Assembly: GCF_000261685.1 (NCBI RefSeq)
Contig: NZ_AJQE01000044.1
Coordinates: 1-64,000 of the forward strand
Direction of reading: 5' to 3'
Origin: Bradyrhizobium genomosp. I (2014)
Lineage (GTDB): Bacteria > Pseudomonadota > Alphaproteobacteria > Rhizobiales > Xanthobacteraceae
Length of the DNA stretch: 64,000 nt
Shown here: piece after piece, positions 50,507 to 57,577 of the stretch
How the letters are laid out: every line of letters begins with the position of its first letter
How positions within the stretch are numbered: the stretch's first letter is position 1
The notes under the pieces: generated by a model
What the model was told of the DNA's origin: nothing
Databases searched by the model: none
What the model saw: the letters and a program-made list of their open reading frames with translations, nothing else
Program-made: the position numbers and the translations under genes

Positions 50507-51169
50507 ATGCGGGTTTTGCTGATCGAGGACGACAGGATGATCGGCGCGGCGATGCAGCAGGCGCTCAAGGACGCTGCCTATGCGGTCGATTGGGTCACCG
50601 ATGGAGAGATGGCACTCCACGCGGCAGAGACCGAATCTTACGAATTGGCCCTGCTCGATCTTGGACTACCGAGGGCTGACGGCCGCGAGGTGCTTCGGCG
50701 CCTGCGTGCGCTGGGCCGCAGGCTCCCCGTGATCATCGTGACCGCGCGGGATGGCGTCGATGACCGGATCGACGGGCTCGATCTCGGCGCGGACGACTAT
50801 CTGGTGAAGCCATTTGAGATTCGCGAACTGCTGGCGCGGATGCGCGCCGTGCTCCGCCGCGAGGGCAGCGGCTCCCCACCGCATCTCGGCAATGGAAAGC
50901 TCAGTCTCGACCCGGGGACGCGAGAAGCGTCGTTTCTCGGCGAGGGCGCACAGCTCACGGCGCGCGAGTTCGCGCTGCTGCAGGCGCTACTCGCGCGTCC
51001 TGGCACTGTCCTGTCGCGCAGCGAGCTCGAACGACAGATTTACGGCTGGAATGAAGAGGTCGAGAGCAATGCCGTTGAGTACCTGATCCACACTATCCGC
51101 AAGAAGCTTGGAGCTACCGCGATTCGCAACGTGCGGGGTGTGGGGTGGATGGTGGACGGCGCGTCATGA
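50507..51169 (+). CDS. OmpR/QseB-type response regulator
   Basis: 220 residues. Receiver: MRVLLIEDDRMIGAAMQQAL, Asp in LALLDLGLPRADG, VIIVTARDG, Lys in YLVKPF. C-terminal OmpR-type winged helix: LTAREFALLQALLARPGTVLSR, IYGWNEEVESNAVEYLIHTI, IRNVRGVGWMVD. Binds DNA as a dimer on direct repeats; candidate sites lie just upstream. The kinase gene follows with an ATGA overlap. Likely controls itself and the divergent COG4705 group. Confidence 0.95.
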   Translation: MRVLLIEDDRMIGAAMQQALKDAAYAVDWVTDGEMALHAAETESYELALLDLGLPRADGREVLRRLRALGRRLPVIIVTARDGVDDRIDGLDLGADDYLVKPFEIRELLARMRAVLRREGSGSPPHLGNGKLSLDPGTREASFLGEGAQLTAREFALLQALLARPGTVLSRSELERQIYGWNEEVESNAVEYLIHTIRKKLGATAIRNVRGVGWMVDGAS

Positions 51170-52536
51170 TCAAGTCGCTGCGCGGACGTCTCTTCGTCGG
51201 GCTGACCGCAATGATCCTGCTGACCGGAGCAATCGGCGCCATGTTCGCCTACAACTGGGCGTTCGGCGAGGCTATCGAACTGCAGGACTCGATCCTGATC
51301 CAGCTCGCAAGCTTGGCGCAAAACGCCAGCTTCAGCGGCGGCCAGCCTCTTCACGGCGTCGACGAAGACACTGAGGTTTGGCTTATCGAGTTGGGAAAGA
51401 CACCGCGGGGTTCGGGAGATGATCGCCAGCTCTTCACCCTGCAGGAAGGTCTTCAGGTCGCGACGTGGAAGAATCAACCGGTCCGGGTGTTGCTGAAGAC
51501 GCGATCCGACGGCAGCCGTTTCGCCGTTGCGCAGCTGACGGCGGTCCGGGACGAAACCGCGCGCGGCGTCGCCCTTCGCACGCTGCTTCCGATCGCCGCG
51601 CTGATTCCATGCCTGATGGTGGTCACGGCGCTTGTCGTCGCGCACTCGCTGCGGCCGACGGCCCGGCTGGCCCGTGATCTCGATGCAAGACGTGCCGATG
51701 ACATGACCCCATTGCCGCTTTTGGGTACACCGAGCGAGCTGCAGCCATTCATCGCCTCAATCAATGCACTGCTTAAGCGAATGCGGCTCTTGATGGATCA
51801 GCAGCGGCGCTTCCTCGCCGATGCAGCGCATGAACTGCGCACGCCGATCACCGCGCTCAGCCTGCAGGCGGAAAACCTTGATTCAGTCGCGCTTTCAAAG
51901 GTTGCGCGAGAGCGCGCCGCCGTGCTCAAGCAGGGTATGCACCGCACCAAACATCTCCTGGAGCAATTGCTTGCGCTGGCGCGGCATGAGGCAACCCCCT
52001 CCGGCCCGGCCGAAATGCCTCTTGCGTCATTGGACCGTGTGGCAAAGGAGGTCGCGGCTGATCTAGTGGCTGAGGCGACTGATCGAGGCATCCATCTCGG
52101 CTTCGCACTTGTCGAACCTGTCATGGTGCACAGCGAGGCAGCGATGCTCGCGGCGATCCTCCGCAATTTGCTTGAGAACGCGATTCGCTTCACGCCCCGA
52201 GATGGAACAGTAGATGTTGGTGTTTATCGAGAGAACGACATAGGGATCCTGCAAGTCGAGGATACCGGCCCCGGCATCGCATCGGCCGACATGGATCAAA
52301 TCTTCGAGCCATTCTTCCGCGGCTCCCGTCCAGAGGAAGAAGGAACCGGTCTTGGCCTGTCTATCGTGAAGCGTATTGTCGATAACCTGGGCGGCGAAAT
52401 TGCGCTCGAGAACATCGCGGGCGCCGGCCGGTCGGGGCTCCGTGCCACGGTTCGGCTGCCGGTTGCTGGCGATTCGGATTCTGTCGGGAGCGAAGAGGTG
52501 GAGAAGCCGAAGGGCTCGGAACGGACGCACTCCTAA
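51166..52536 (+). CDS. QseC-type sensor histidine kinase
   Basis: 456 residues. Membrane helix (LTAMILLTGAIGAMFAYNW), periplasmic sensor of ~120 residues (IELQDSILIQLASLAQNASF), second helix (LLPIAALIPCLMVVTALVV), HAMP-like linker, HisKA with RRFLADAAHELRTPITALSL, N box LRNLLENAIRFTPRDG, G boxes VEDTGPGI and GTGLGLSIVKRIVDN. The ATG at 51166 overlaps the regulator stop. Partner of 50507-51169; the signal is unknown. Confidence 0.93.
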   Translation: MIKSLRGRLFVGLTAMILLTGAIGAMFAYNWAFGEAIELQDSILIQLASLAQNASFSGGQPLHGVDEDTEVWLIELGKTPRGSGDDRQLFTLQEGLQVATWKNQPVRVLLKTRSDGSRFAVAQLTAVRDETARGVALRTLLPIAALIPCLMVVTALVVAHSLRPTARLARDLDARRADDMTPLPLLGTPSELQPFIASINALLKRMRLLMDQQRRFLADAAHELRTPITALSLQAENLDSVALSKVARERAAVLKQGMHRTKHLLEQLLALARHEATPSGPAEMPLASLDRVAKEVAADLVAEATDRGIHLGFALVEPVMVHSEAAMLAAILRNLLENAIRFTPRDGTVDVGVYRENDIGILQVEDTGPGIASADMDQIFEPFFRGSRPEEEGTGLGLSIVKRIVDNLGGEIALENIAGAGRSGLRATVRLPVAGDSDSVGSEEVEKPKGSERTHS

Positions 52537-52548
52537 GTCGCGGCTAAG
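52532..52548 (+). promoter_or_regulatory. operator-like direct repeat, site 3
   Basis: CCTAAG, five bases, GCTAAG across the stop codon of the kinase gene. Same form as sites 1 and 2; no promoter role is obvious here, so it may be chance or an autoregulatory accessory site. Confidence 0.35.
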
Positions 52549-52705
52549 GTGATCGGAGTAGTGATCTGGCTGCTCGACCACCTAAAACAGGCCATAGCAC
52601 CGACTTCGAGCAGGGCGTTTGCATTGACGCTATCGTTCCCGCCCGAAGAATTGTGGTTCTCGTCGAGCGGCGAGAGGGCGCGGGGTGCGCCGGGCCCATG
52701 ACAGA

Positions 52706-53071
52706 CTAACCAGGCGGCGCACTCTTTTTCTCTCGGAGCTCCCTAATGGTCCGGGCGATCTCCTCCGGATGGAAAGGCTTTTGTACGATGCGGCCGCCGG
52801 AGACGGGCCGCGGCGTGACGGGTGAGAATCCGGTCGCGTAGATGACAGGCAGTTCTGGATCCTGCTCACGGTAGCGCTCCGCCACCTGCCACCCATCGAC
52901 CTCACCTGGCAGCCTGATGTCAGTGACCAGCACATCCGCAACGCGGCGGTTGCACCAAGCCAAGGCCTCCTCGCCGGTGCTCACGTGGATCACGTGATAA
53001 CCTTCCTCACGCAGTGCCTCGACGACGAACTCGCGGATTAGGGGGTCGTCCTCGACGAGAAGTATGCTCAC
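52706..53071 (-). CDS. single-domain response regulator, intact copy
   Basis: About 121 residues: SILLVEDDPLIREFVVEALRE, YHVIHVSTGEEALAW, Asp in VLVTDIRLPGEVDG, VIYATGF, Lys in IVQKPFHPEEIA. No output domain. The GTG at 53071 is chosen because the EcfG-type -10 box ends at 53108, only four bases from a TTG at 53104; the decayed copy at 29993 also starts with GTG at the same place. Two remnants of this gene lie at 29993-30357 and 47530-47660. Confidence 0.9.
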   Translation of the reverse strand: MSILLVEDDPLIREFVVEALREEGYHVIHVSTGEEALAWCNRRVADVLVTDIRLPGEVDGWQVAERYREQDPELPVIYATGFSPVTPRPVSGGRIVQKPFHPEEIARTIRELREKKSAPPG

Positions 53072-53107
53072 TTTTGGTCCATGAGAGATGGTATGCTTCG
53101 GCAATCG

Positions 53108-53132
53108 AACGACATAACTTCATGGTCGTTCC
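53108..53132 (-). promoter_or_regulatory. EcfG-type promoter of the response regulator
   Basis: Minus strand GGAAC (53128-53132), 16 bases, CGTT (53108-53111), 36 bases before the GTG. Confidence 0.75.
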
Positions 53133-53440
53133 GGCAAGTTGGAAACGAGGCGCTGAAACCGTAATAGCTGGCGGAGAGCTTTGGTTGCGAGCGTCGCGAT
53201 TCGTTCATTCCCCAGTGCATAAGGCCTATTTGCGCTTTTCGACTTGCGATCCTCGCGCGCACTGGGGACGCCGCCGCTCGTCATCTTCTGAGGGTGATCG
53301 GTCAAGGCGCGATCGTGGCCCACCTTGAGGCAAAATTGTCGTTCCTAAGGCTGGAATGTTGCGCGTTCCTGGAACCTTGGTGAGAGGTGCACATTATTGC
53401 GCCAGATGACGTGTAGGGCGTCATCCCAAGGAGAACATTC

Positions 53441-54280
53441 ATGATCGACACCGTTGTCGTTGCCCCGGGGGATTCGCCGGGCTCAGCCCTTTCGGGCGTG
53501 TCATGGCCAGCCATCGTGGCCGGGGCGATCGCCGCGTGCGCTATAACACTGCTTCTGCTTGCCTTTGGCACCGGCCTTGGCCTCAGTATGGTTTCGCCTT
53601 GGTATGGCGTCGGTGTCTCGGCCACGACCTTCAAGATCACGACGGGCTTGTACCTCATCGTCATCGCCATGATCGCTTCCTCGATCGGCGGTTATCTTGC
53701 CGGTCGTCTTCGCTCCAGTTGGTCCGGCGTACATGCGGACGAGGTGTATTTCCGTGACACCGCTCATGGTTTCGTGGCATGGGCTTTGGCCTCGGTTCTG
53801 GGTGCCGCCTTGCTCGCAGCGCCGGCCACGAGCTTTCTCGGTAGCACGGCTGCTGGTGTGACCCAAGGAGCGACCGCTGGCGCGAACCAGAATGCCGGTC
53901 CGATGGACGGCTACGTCGATACGCTTCTTCGCGCCGATCCTGCGGCGCAAGCGTCCGCTACTAATCCGGCTGACAGCCGCGGCGAAATCAGCCGTTTGTT
54001 CACCCGTAGTTTTCGCAACGGGGCTGAACTGAAGGGGCCGGATCGCGACTATGTGGTCAAGGTCGTGGCTGCCCGGACGGGGCTGGGCCAGCCCGATGCC
54101 GAGAAGCGCGTTAACGACGTCATCATGCAAGTCAAGGCCGATGCGGACACTGCGCGGAAGGCAACGGCCTCGCTCGCTTTCTGGCTCACAGCGTCGCTGT
54201 TACTGGGCGCTTTTTGCGCCAGCCTTGCAGCCACAGAAGGCGGCGGCCTTCGTGACGGCACTTGGAAACGTCGTACTTGA
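53441..54280 (+). CDS. multi-helix membrane protein, unknown function
   Basis: 279 residues. Helices: VSWPAIVAGAIAACAITLLL, FKITTGLYLIVIAMIASSIGG, GFVAWALASVLGAALLAAP and a C-terminal LAFWLTASLLLGAFCASLA; between the last two a ~100-residue soluble part (EISRLFTRSFRNGAELKGPD, YVVKVVAARTGLGQPDAEKRV). Known in rhizobia as a hypothetical protein usually followed by a 20-odd residue microprotein, as here. Confidence 0.75.
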   Translation: MIDTVVVAPGDSPGSALSGVSWPAIVAGAIAACAITLLLLAFGTGLGLSMVSPWYGVGVSATTFKITTGLYLIVIAMIASSIGGYLAGRLRSSWSGVHADEVYFRDTAHGFVAWALASVLGAALLAAPATSFLGSTAAGVTQGATAGANQNAGPMDGYVDTLLRADPAAQASATNPADSRGEISRLFTRSFRNGAELKGPDRDYVVKVVAARTGLGQPDAEKRVNDVIMQVKADADTARKATASLAFWLTASLLLGAFCASLAATEGGGLRDGTWKRRT

Positions 54281-54299
54281 ATCTGCGAAAGGAAAACAC

Positions 54300-54368
54300 A
54301 TGCCCATTCTTCTTTGGCTCGTCGGAATCCCGATCCCCCTGATCATCCTGATCATGCTCCTGCGCTAG
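54300..54368 (+). CDS. 22-residue membrane microprotein
   Basis: ATG at 54300 with GAAAGGAAA upstream; PILLWLVGIPIPLIILIMLL and a final Arg, one membrane helix. Nineteen bases after the membrane protein gene, in the same order as in related genomes; likely a small partner subunit. It overlaps no other gene. Confidence 0.65.
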   Translation: MPILLWLVGIPIPLIILIMLLR

Positions 54369-54799
54369 AGCAGCGCGGTATCCGGTCCGCTCGTTCGAGC
54401 CGGCGCATCCTTCTTCCGATTCCAGCGATGCCTCCGCGCACACGGAACAACCAGGACGAGCAGACCGATTGTATTGCGACACGGCAGGTACTTGCGATTC
54501 ACTTCCTCGAACTCTCAGCCGCCGTCGATTGCCTTGTGACGGCGCAATCAGGCATGGGCAGGATAAGGTCGGTAACGACGTATCCCGCGCGTATCGAGCA
54601 AGGGAGTCAGCGCGCGCGGGATGACACCGTTGCCCGGGGCCGTCTCTCAACCTGCGGGCGCAGCTTGCTGACGCGGGTCGCACGATCGGCCGCGTGCGAG
54701 AGTCGAAATAGAGACGCATCGTAGATGTCGAGGATTGAGCCTGCGAATACCTTGTTGCACTGGGCATGTTGCTATCATCTATAGCTATAGTTCGCCCTG
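54369..54799. other. no gene seen
   Basis: No frame with a ribosome site or recognisable product on either strand. Confidence 0.4.
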
Positions 54800-56461
54800 C
54801 TATGGTGCGCCGTCCAAAACTTCTCTCAGTTTGATCGCCAGCATCTCCGCAGAAGCAGGCTTCTGCAGCAGGTTCACCTCTGGATCGAGCACGCCGTTGT
54901 GGACAATGGCATTTCGCGCATACCCCGTCGTGAACAGAACCTTAAGGTCCGGTCGGCGCTGCCGCGCTTCGTCGGCGAGACGCCGCCCATTCATCCCGGG
55001 CATGACCACGTCGGTGAAGAGAAGACGAATTTCGGGGTAGGCGGCGAGTGCACTCAGGGCTTCCTCGGCATTTCGCGCTTCTATCACTTCGTAGCCCAGG
55101 TCGTGGAGCATCTGCGCCGTAATTGATAACACTTGCGCATCATCCTCTACGAGAAGGATGACTTCATGGCTGACGGTGCGCGCCACGTCCGACCTGATAA
55201 GCAGAGGCTTCGGCGCCACGGCGGTTTGATGAAGACGCGGGAGATAAATCTTCATCGTGGTGCCATGCCCGACTTCGCTGTAAATCTTGATGTGTCCTCC
55301 TGACTGCTTCACGAACCCGAACACTTGGCTCAAACCGAGCCCAGTGCCCTTGCCTGGACCCTTGGTTGTGAAGAAGGGCTCAAATGCCTTCGTCATGACT
55401 TCAGGTGGCATGCCGCTTCCGGTATCGGTGACCGCGACCATGACATATTGACCGGGCAGGATAGCCTGTTCGGCACTGTAGGTCTCGTCCAGGTGACAGT
55501 TGGCGGTTTCGATAGTCAGCCTTCCGCCTTCAGGCATCGCATCGCGCGCATTGATGGCAAGGTTCAAGATGGCGCTCTCAAGCAGGTTCCTGTCGGCGTG
55601 GATCTGCCACAACCCTCCTGCAAGAACACTCTCGAGCCGGACGGTTTCGCCGAGCGTCCGACGTAGAAGCTCAGACATGTCGGCAACCATCTGATTGGCA
55701 TTGAGCGGTTGAGGTGCAAGGGTCTGCTGGCGTGAATAGGCAAGAAGGCGCCTGGTCAAGTCGGCAGCCCGATTGGCGCCTTCTCGGGCCGCAGCAATGA
55801 AGCGGGCGACGTCCTCACCATTCGCAAGTCGCTTTTCCAGCAGACTTAACGATGAGAGCACGACCGCAAGCATGTTGTTGAAGTCGTGCGCAATGCCCCC
55901 CGTGAGTTGACCGACCGCTTCCATCTTCTGCGATTGGTGAAGCGCCTGCTCGCTTTTTATCCGCGCCTCGACGGCCTCCGCGATGCGCCGTTCGAGGGTC
56001 CGGTTGAGTTCCTTCAACTCGGTGTTCGCCTGCTCGGCGGCGCGGCGCGCTTCGAGAAGCTCTCGCTCATAACGGCGGCGATCGGAGGCATTGAAAATGG
56101 TTATGCGGATGAAACGCAGATTTCCTGCATCGTCGCGGCGCTCGATCGCATTGACGAGGACCGGCAATGTGGCGCCGTCGTCGCGCACTAAATCTAGTGC
56201 AACCTCGTTGAAGTACCCCTGCATCCGCATCAGCGGAGCGAAGTGGGTTTCGTAGTAAATCTTACCGGCGATGTTCAGGAAGTCCTGGAAGCGATGGCCA
56301 ATGAACGTGCTCTTCTCGCGGCCAAGCCATTTGCAGAAGGTCGAGTTGACTTTGGTGATACGGCCGTCTGCCCCCGCGGCGATATAGCCGCATGGAGCAT
56401 TGTCGAACAGATCCTCAAGATCGTCGACTTCGTCGGCCCTGAACTCCAATGACGCGCTCAA
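54800..56461 (-). CDS. PAS hybrid histidine kinase partnered with an RsbQ-like hydrolase
   Basis: 553 residues, cytosolic. One PAS domain (~15-130: LFDNAPCGYIAAGADGRI, WLGREKSTFIGHRFQDF), a coiled coil (LKELNRTLERRIAEAVEAR), HisKA with GQLTGGIAHDFNNMLAVVL, HATPase with NLAINARDAMPEGG and GTGLGLSQVFGF, receiver with LLFTDVVMPGMNG. It overlaps the upstream hydrolase gene by four bases. By analogy with Bacillus RsbQ-RsbP (hydrolase plus PAS phosphatase) the hydrolase would supply or make the PAS ligand. Same kinase type as 26728, 44948 and 63022. Confidence 0.93.
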   Translation of the reverse strand: MSASLEFRADEVDDLEDLFDNAPCGYIAAGADGRITKVNSTFCKWLGREKSTFIGHRFQDFLNIAGKIYYETHFAPLMRMQGYFNEVALDLVRDDGATLPVLVNAIERRDDAGNLRFIRITIFNASDRRRYERELLEARRAAEQANTELKELNRTLERRIAEAVEARIKSEQALHQSQKMEAVGQLTGGIAHDFNNMLAVVLSSLSLLEKRLANGEDVARFIAAAREGANRAADLTRRLLAYSRQQTLAPQPLNANQMVADMSELLRRTLGETVRLESVLAGGLWQIHADRNLLESAILNLAINARDAMPEGGRLTIETANCHLDETYSAEQAILPGQYVMVAVTDTGSGMPPEVMTKAFEPFFTTKGPGKGTGLGLSQVFGFVKQSGGHIKIYSEVGHGTTMKIYLPRLHQTAVAPKPLLIRSDVARTVSHEVILLVEDDAQVLSITAQMLHDLGYEVIEARNAEEALSALAAYPEIRLLFTDVVMPGMNGRRLADEARQRRPDLKVLFTTGYARNAIVHNGVLDPEVNLLQKPASAEMLAIKLREVLDGAP

Positions 56462-57261
56462 TCAGGCGGACCTTCCAGAAAAGCTTTCATCGCGGAAATG
56501 GTTTCCTCAGGCGCGCTTAGATTGGGACAGTGGCCCGTGGCATTGAGAATGATGAACTGGCTATTGGGTAGCTGCTTGGCCACGTATTCACCGACCGCTT
56601 GTGGCGCGATGATATCCTCCGAGCATTGCAGCACGAGGCAGCGCGCCTTGACAGCAGGCAGGTCGTTGCGATTGTCAGAAAGAAACGTGACGCGCGCGAA
56701 TTTCTTGGCGATCTCGGGATCTGTCCTGCAGAAGGAATTAGTGAGTTCTTCGCCAAGCTCCGGTCGATCGGGATTGCCCATGATGACGGGGGCCATCGCC
56801 TGCGACCAACCCATGTGATTGGCGTCAAGGAAGTCGAGCAACTCGTGAATCTGCCCTTCGCTGAAGCCGCCGATGTACTCTCCGTCATCGATGTACCGGG
56901 GAGACGGTCCGATCATGACGAGGTCAGCAAAAATATCGGGGGCCTTGCGCGAGGCGATTGCCCCGATCATTGCGCTGACGGAATGTCCGACAAAGACACC
57001 ATCGACGATGCCGAGCTCGCGGCAGATGGCAATGATGTCATCGGTATAGCCGTCGAGAGAGGCGTATTTCTGCGGATTATAGGCTGAAAGTTCAGAGCCG
57101 CCGCAGCCGACATGGTCAAAGAGGACGATCCGATAACCATCGGCGAAGGCGGGCCACACGAGTCGCCACATGTTTTGATCGCAGCCGAAACCGTGGGCAA
57201 AGACCATCGCCCGGCTGCCCGAACCCATGGTCTTGACGTTGTTGCGCCGCAAGATGTCCAA
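56458..57261 (-). CDS. rsbQ: RsbQ-like alpha/beta hydrolase
   Basis: 267 residues of the RsbQ/D14/KAI2 group: starts ILRRNNVKTMGSG, AMVFAHGFGCDQNMWR (oxyanion), nucleophile Ser in VFVGHSVSAMIGAIAS, acid Asp in LQCSEDIIAP, His in NATGHCPNLSAP. In Bacillus subtilis RsbQ activates the PAS phosphatase RsbP under energy stress; in plants relatives sense strigolactone and karrikin. Here it overlaps a PAS hybrid kinase by four bases. TTG start at 57261 with GGAG upstream. Confidence 0.93.
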   Translation of the reverse strand: MDILRRNNVKTMGSGSRAMVFAHGFGCDQNMWRLVWPAFADGYRIVLFDHVGCGGSELSAYNPQKYASLDGYTDDIIAICRELGIVDGVFVGHSVSAMIGAIASRKAPDIFADLVMIGPSPRYIDDGEYIGGFSEGQIHELLDFLDANHMGWSQAMAPVIMGNPDRPELGEELTNSFCRTDPEIAKKFARVTFLSDNRNDLPAVKARCLVLQCSEDIIAPQAVGEYVAKQLPNSQFIILNATGHCPNLSAPEETISAMKAFLEGPPD

Positions 57262-57433
57262 GCCATTTCTCCGGTTTTCGAGCCAAGTGTGGCGTCCGAC
57301 GCGAGGACCCCGCGACCGGGAAATGATATTTGGTGGACTGCGCCTCTAGATAAGCCATGCAGCGACGCTAATGCAATATATGGCCTAACCAGGGAATTGG
57401 ACAGGCTTATCTACATCTGACGTGCGATGGGGC

Positions 57434-57458
57434 GGAACTAACTTCGCCTTCGCGCGTT
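57434..57458 (+). promoter_or_regulatory. EcfG-type promoter of the HWE kinase gene
   Basis: GGAAC (57434-57438), 16 bases, CGTT (57455-57458). It lies inside the longest open frame (from 57422), which argues for the downstream ATG at 57578. Confidence 0.65.
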
Positions 57459-57577
57459 TGTACCGGCCTGACCACGCGCAGGCTTGGGGGACATACCGAT
57501 CCAGGACTCGGCCATCCCTCGCTCTCGAGGTGGGCGCATGTAATGTTTGCGCGGGTTCAGCAAGAGGTCGGCCGCAG

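Noticed and set aside
50343-52548. CCTAAG repeats as a CRISPR-like or mobile repeat
   Set aside because: Only three copies, with no unique spacers of constant length; the 11-base half-site spacing fits a regulator operator better.
53371-53395. Possible EcfG-type promoter before the membrane protein at 53441 (GGAAC, 16 bases, CATT)
   Set aside because: The -10 box does not contain GTT; left out of the promoter count.
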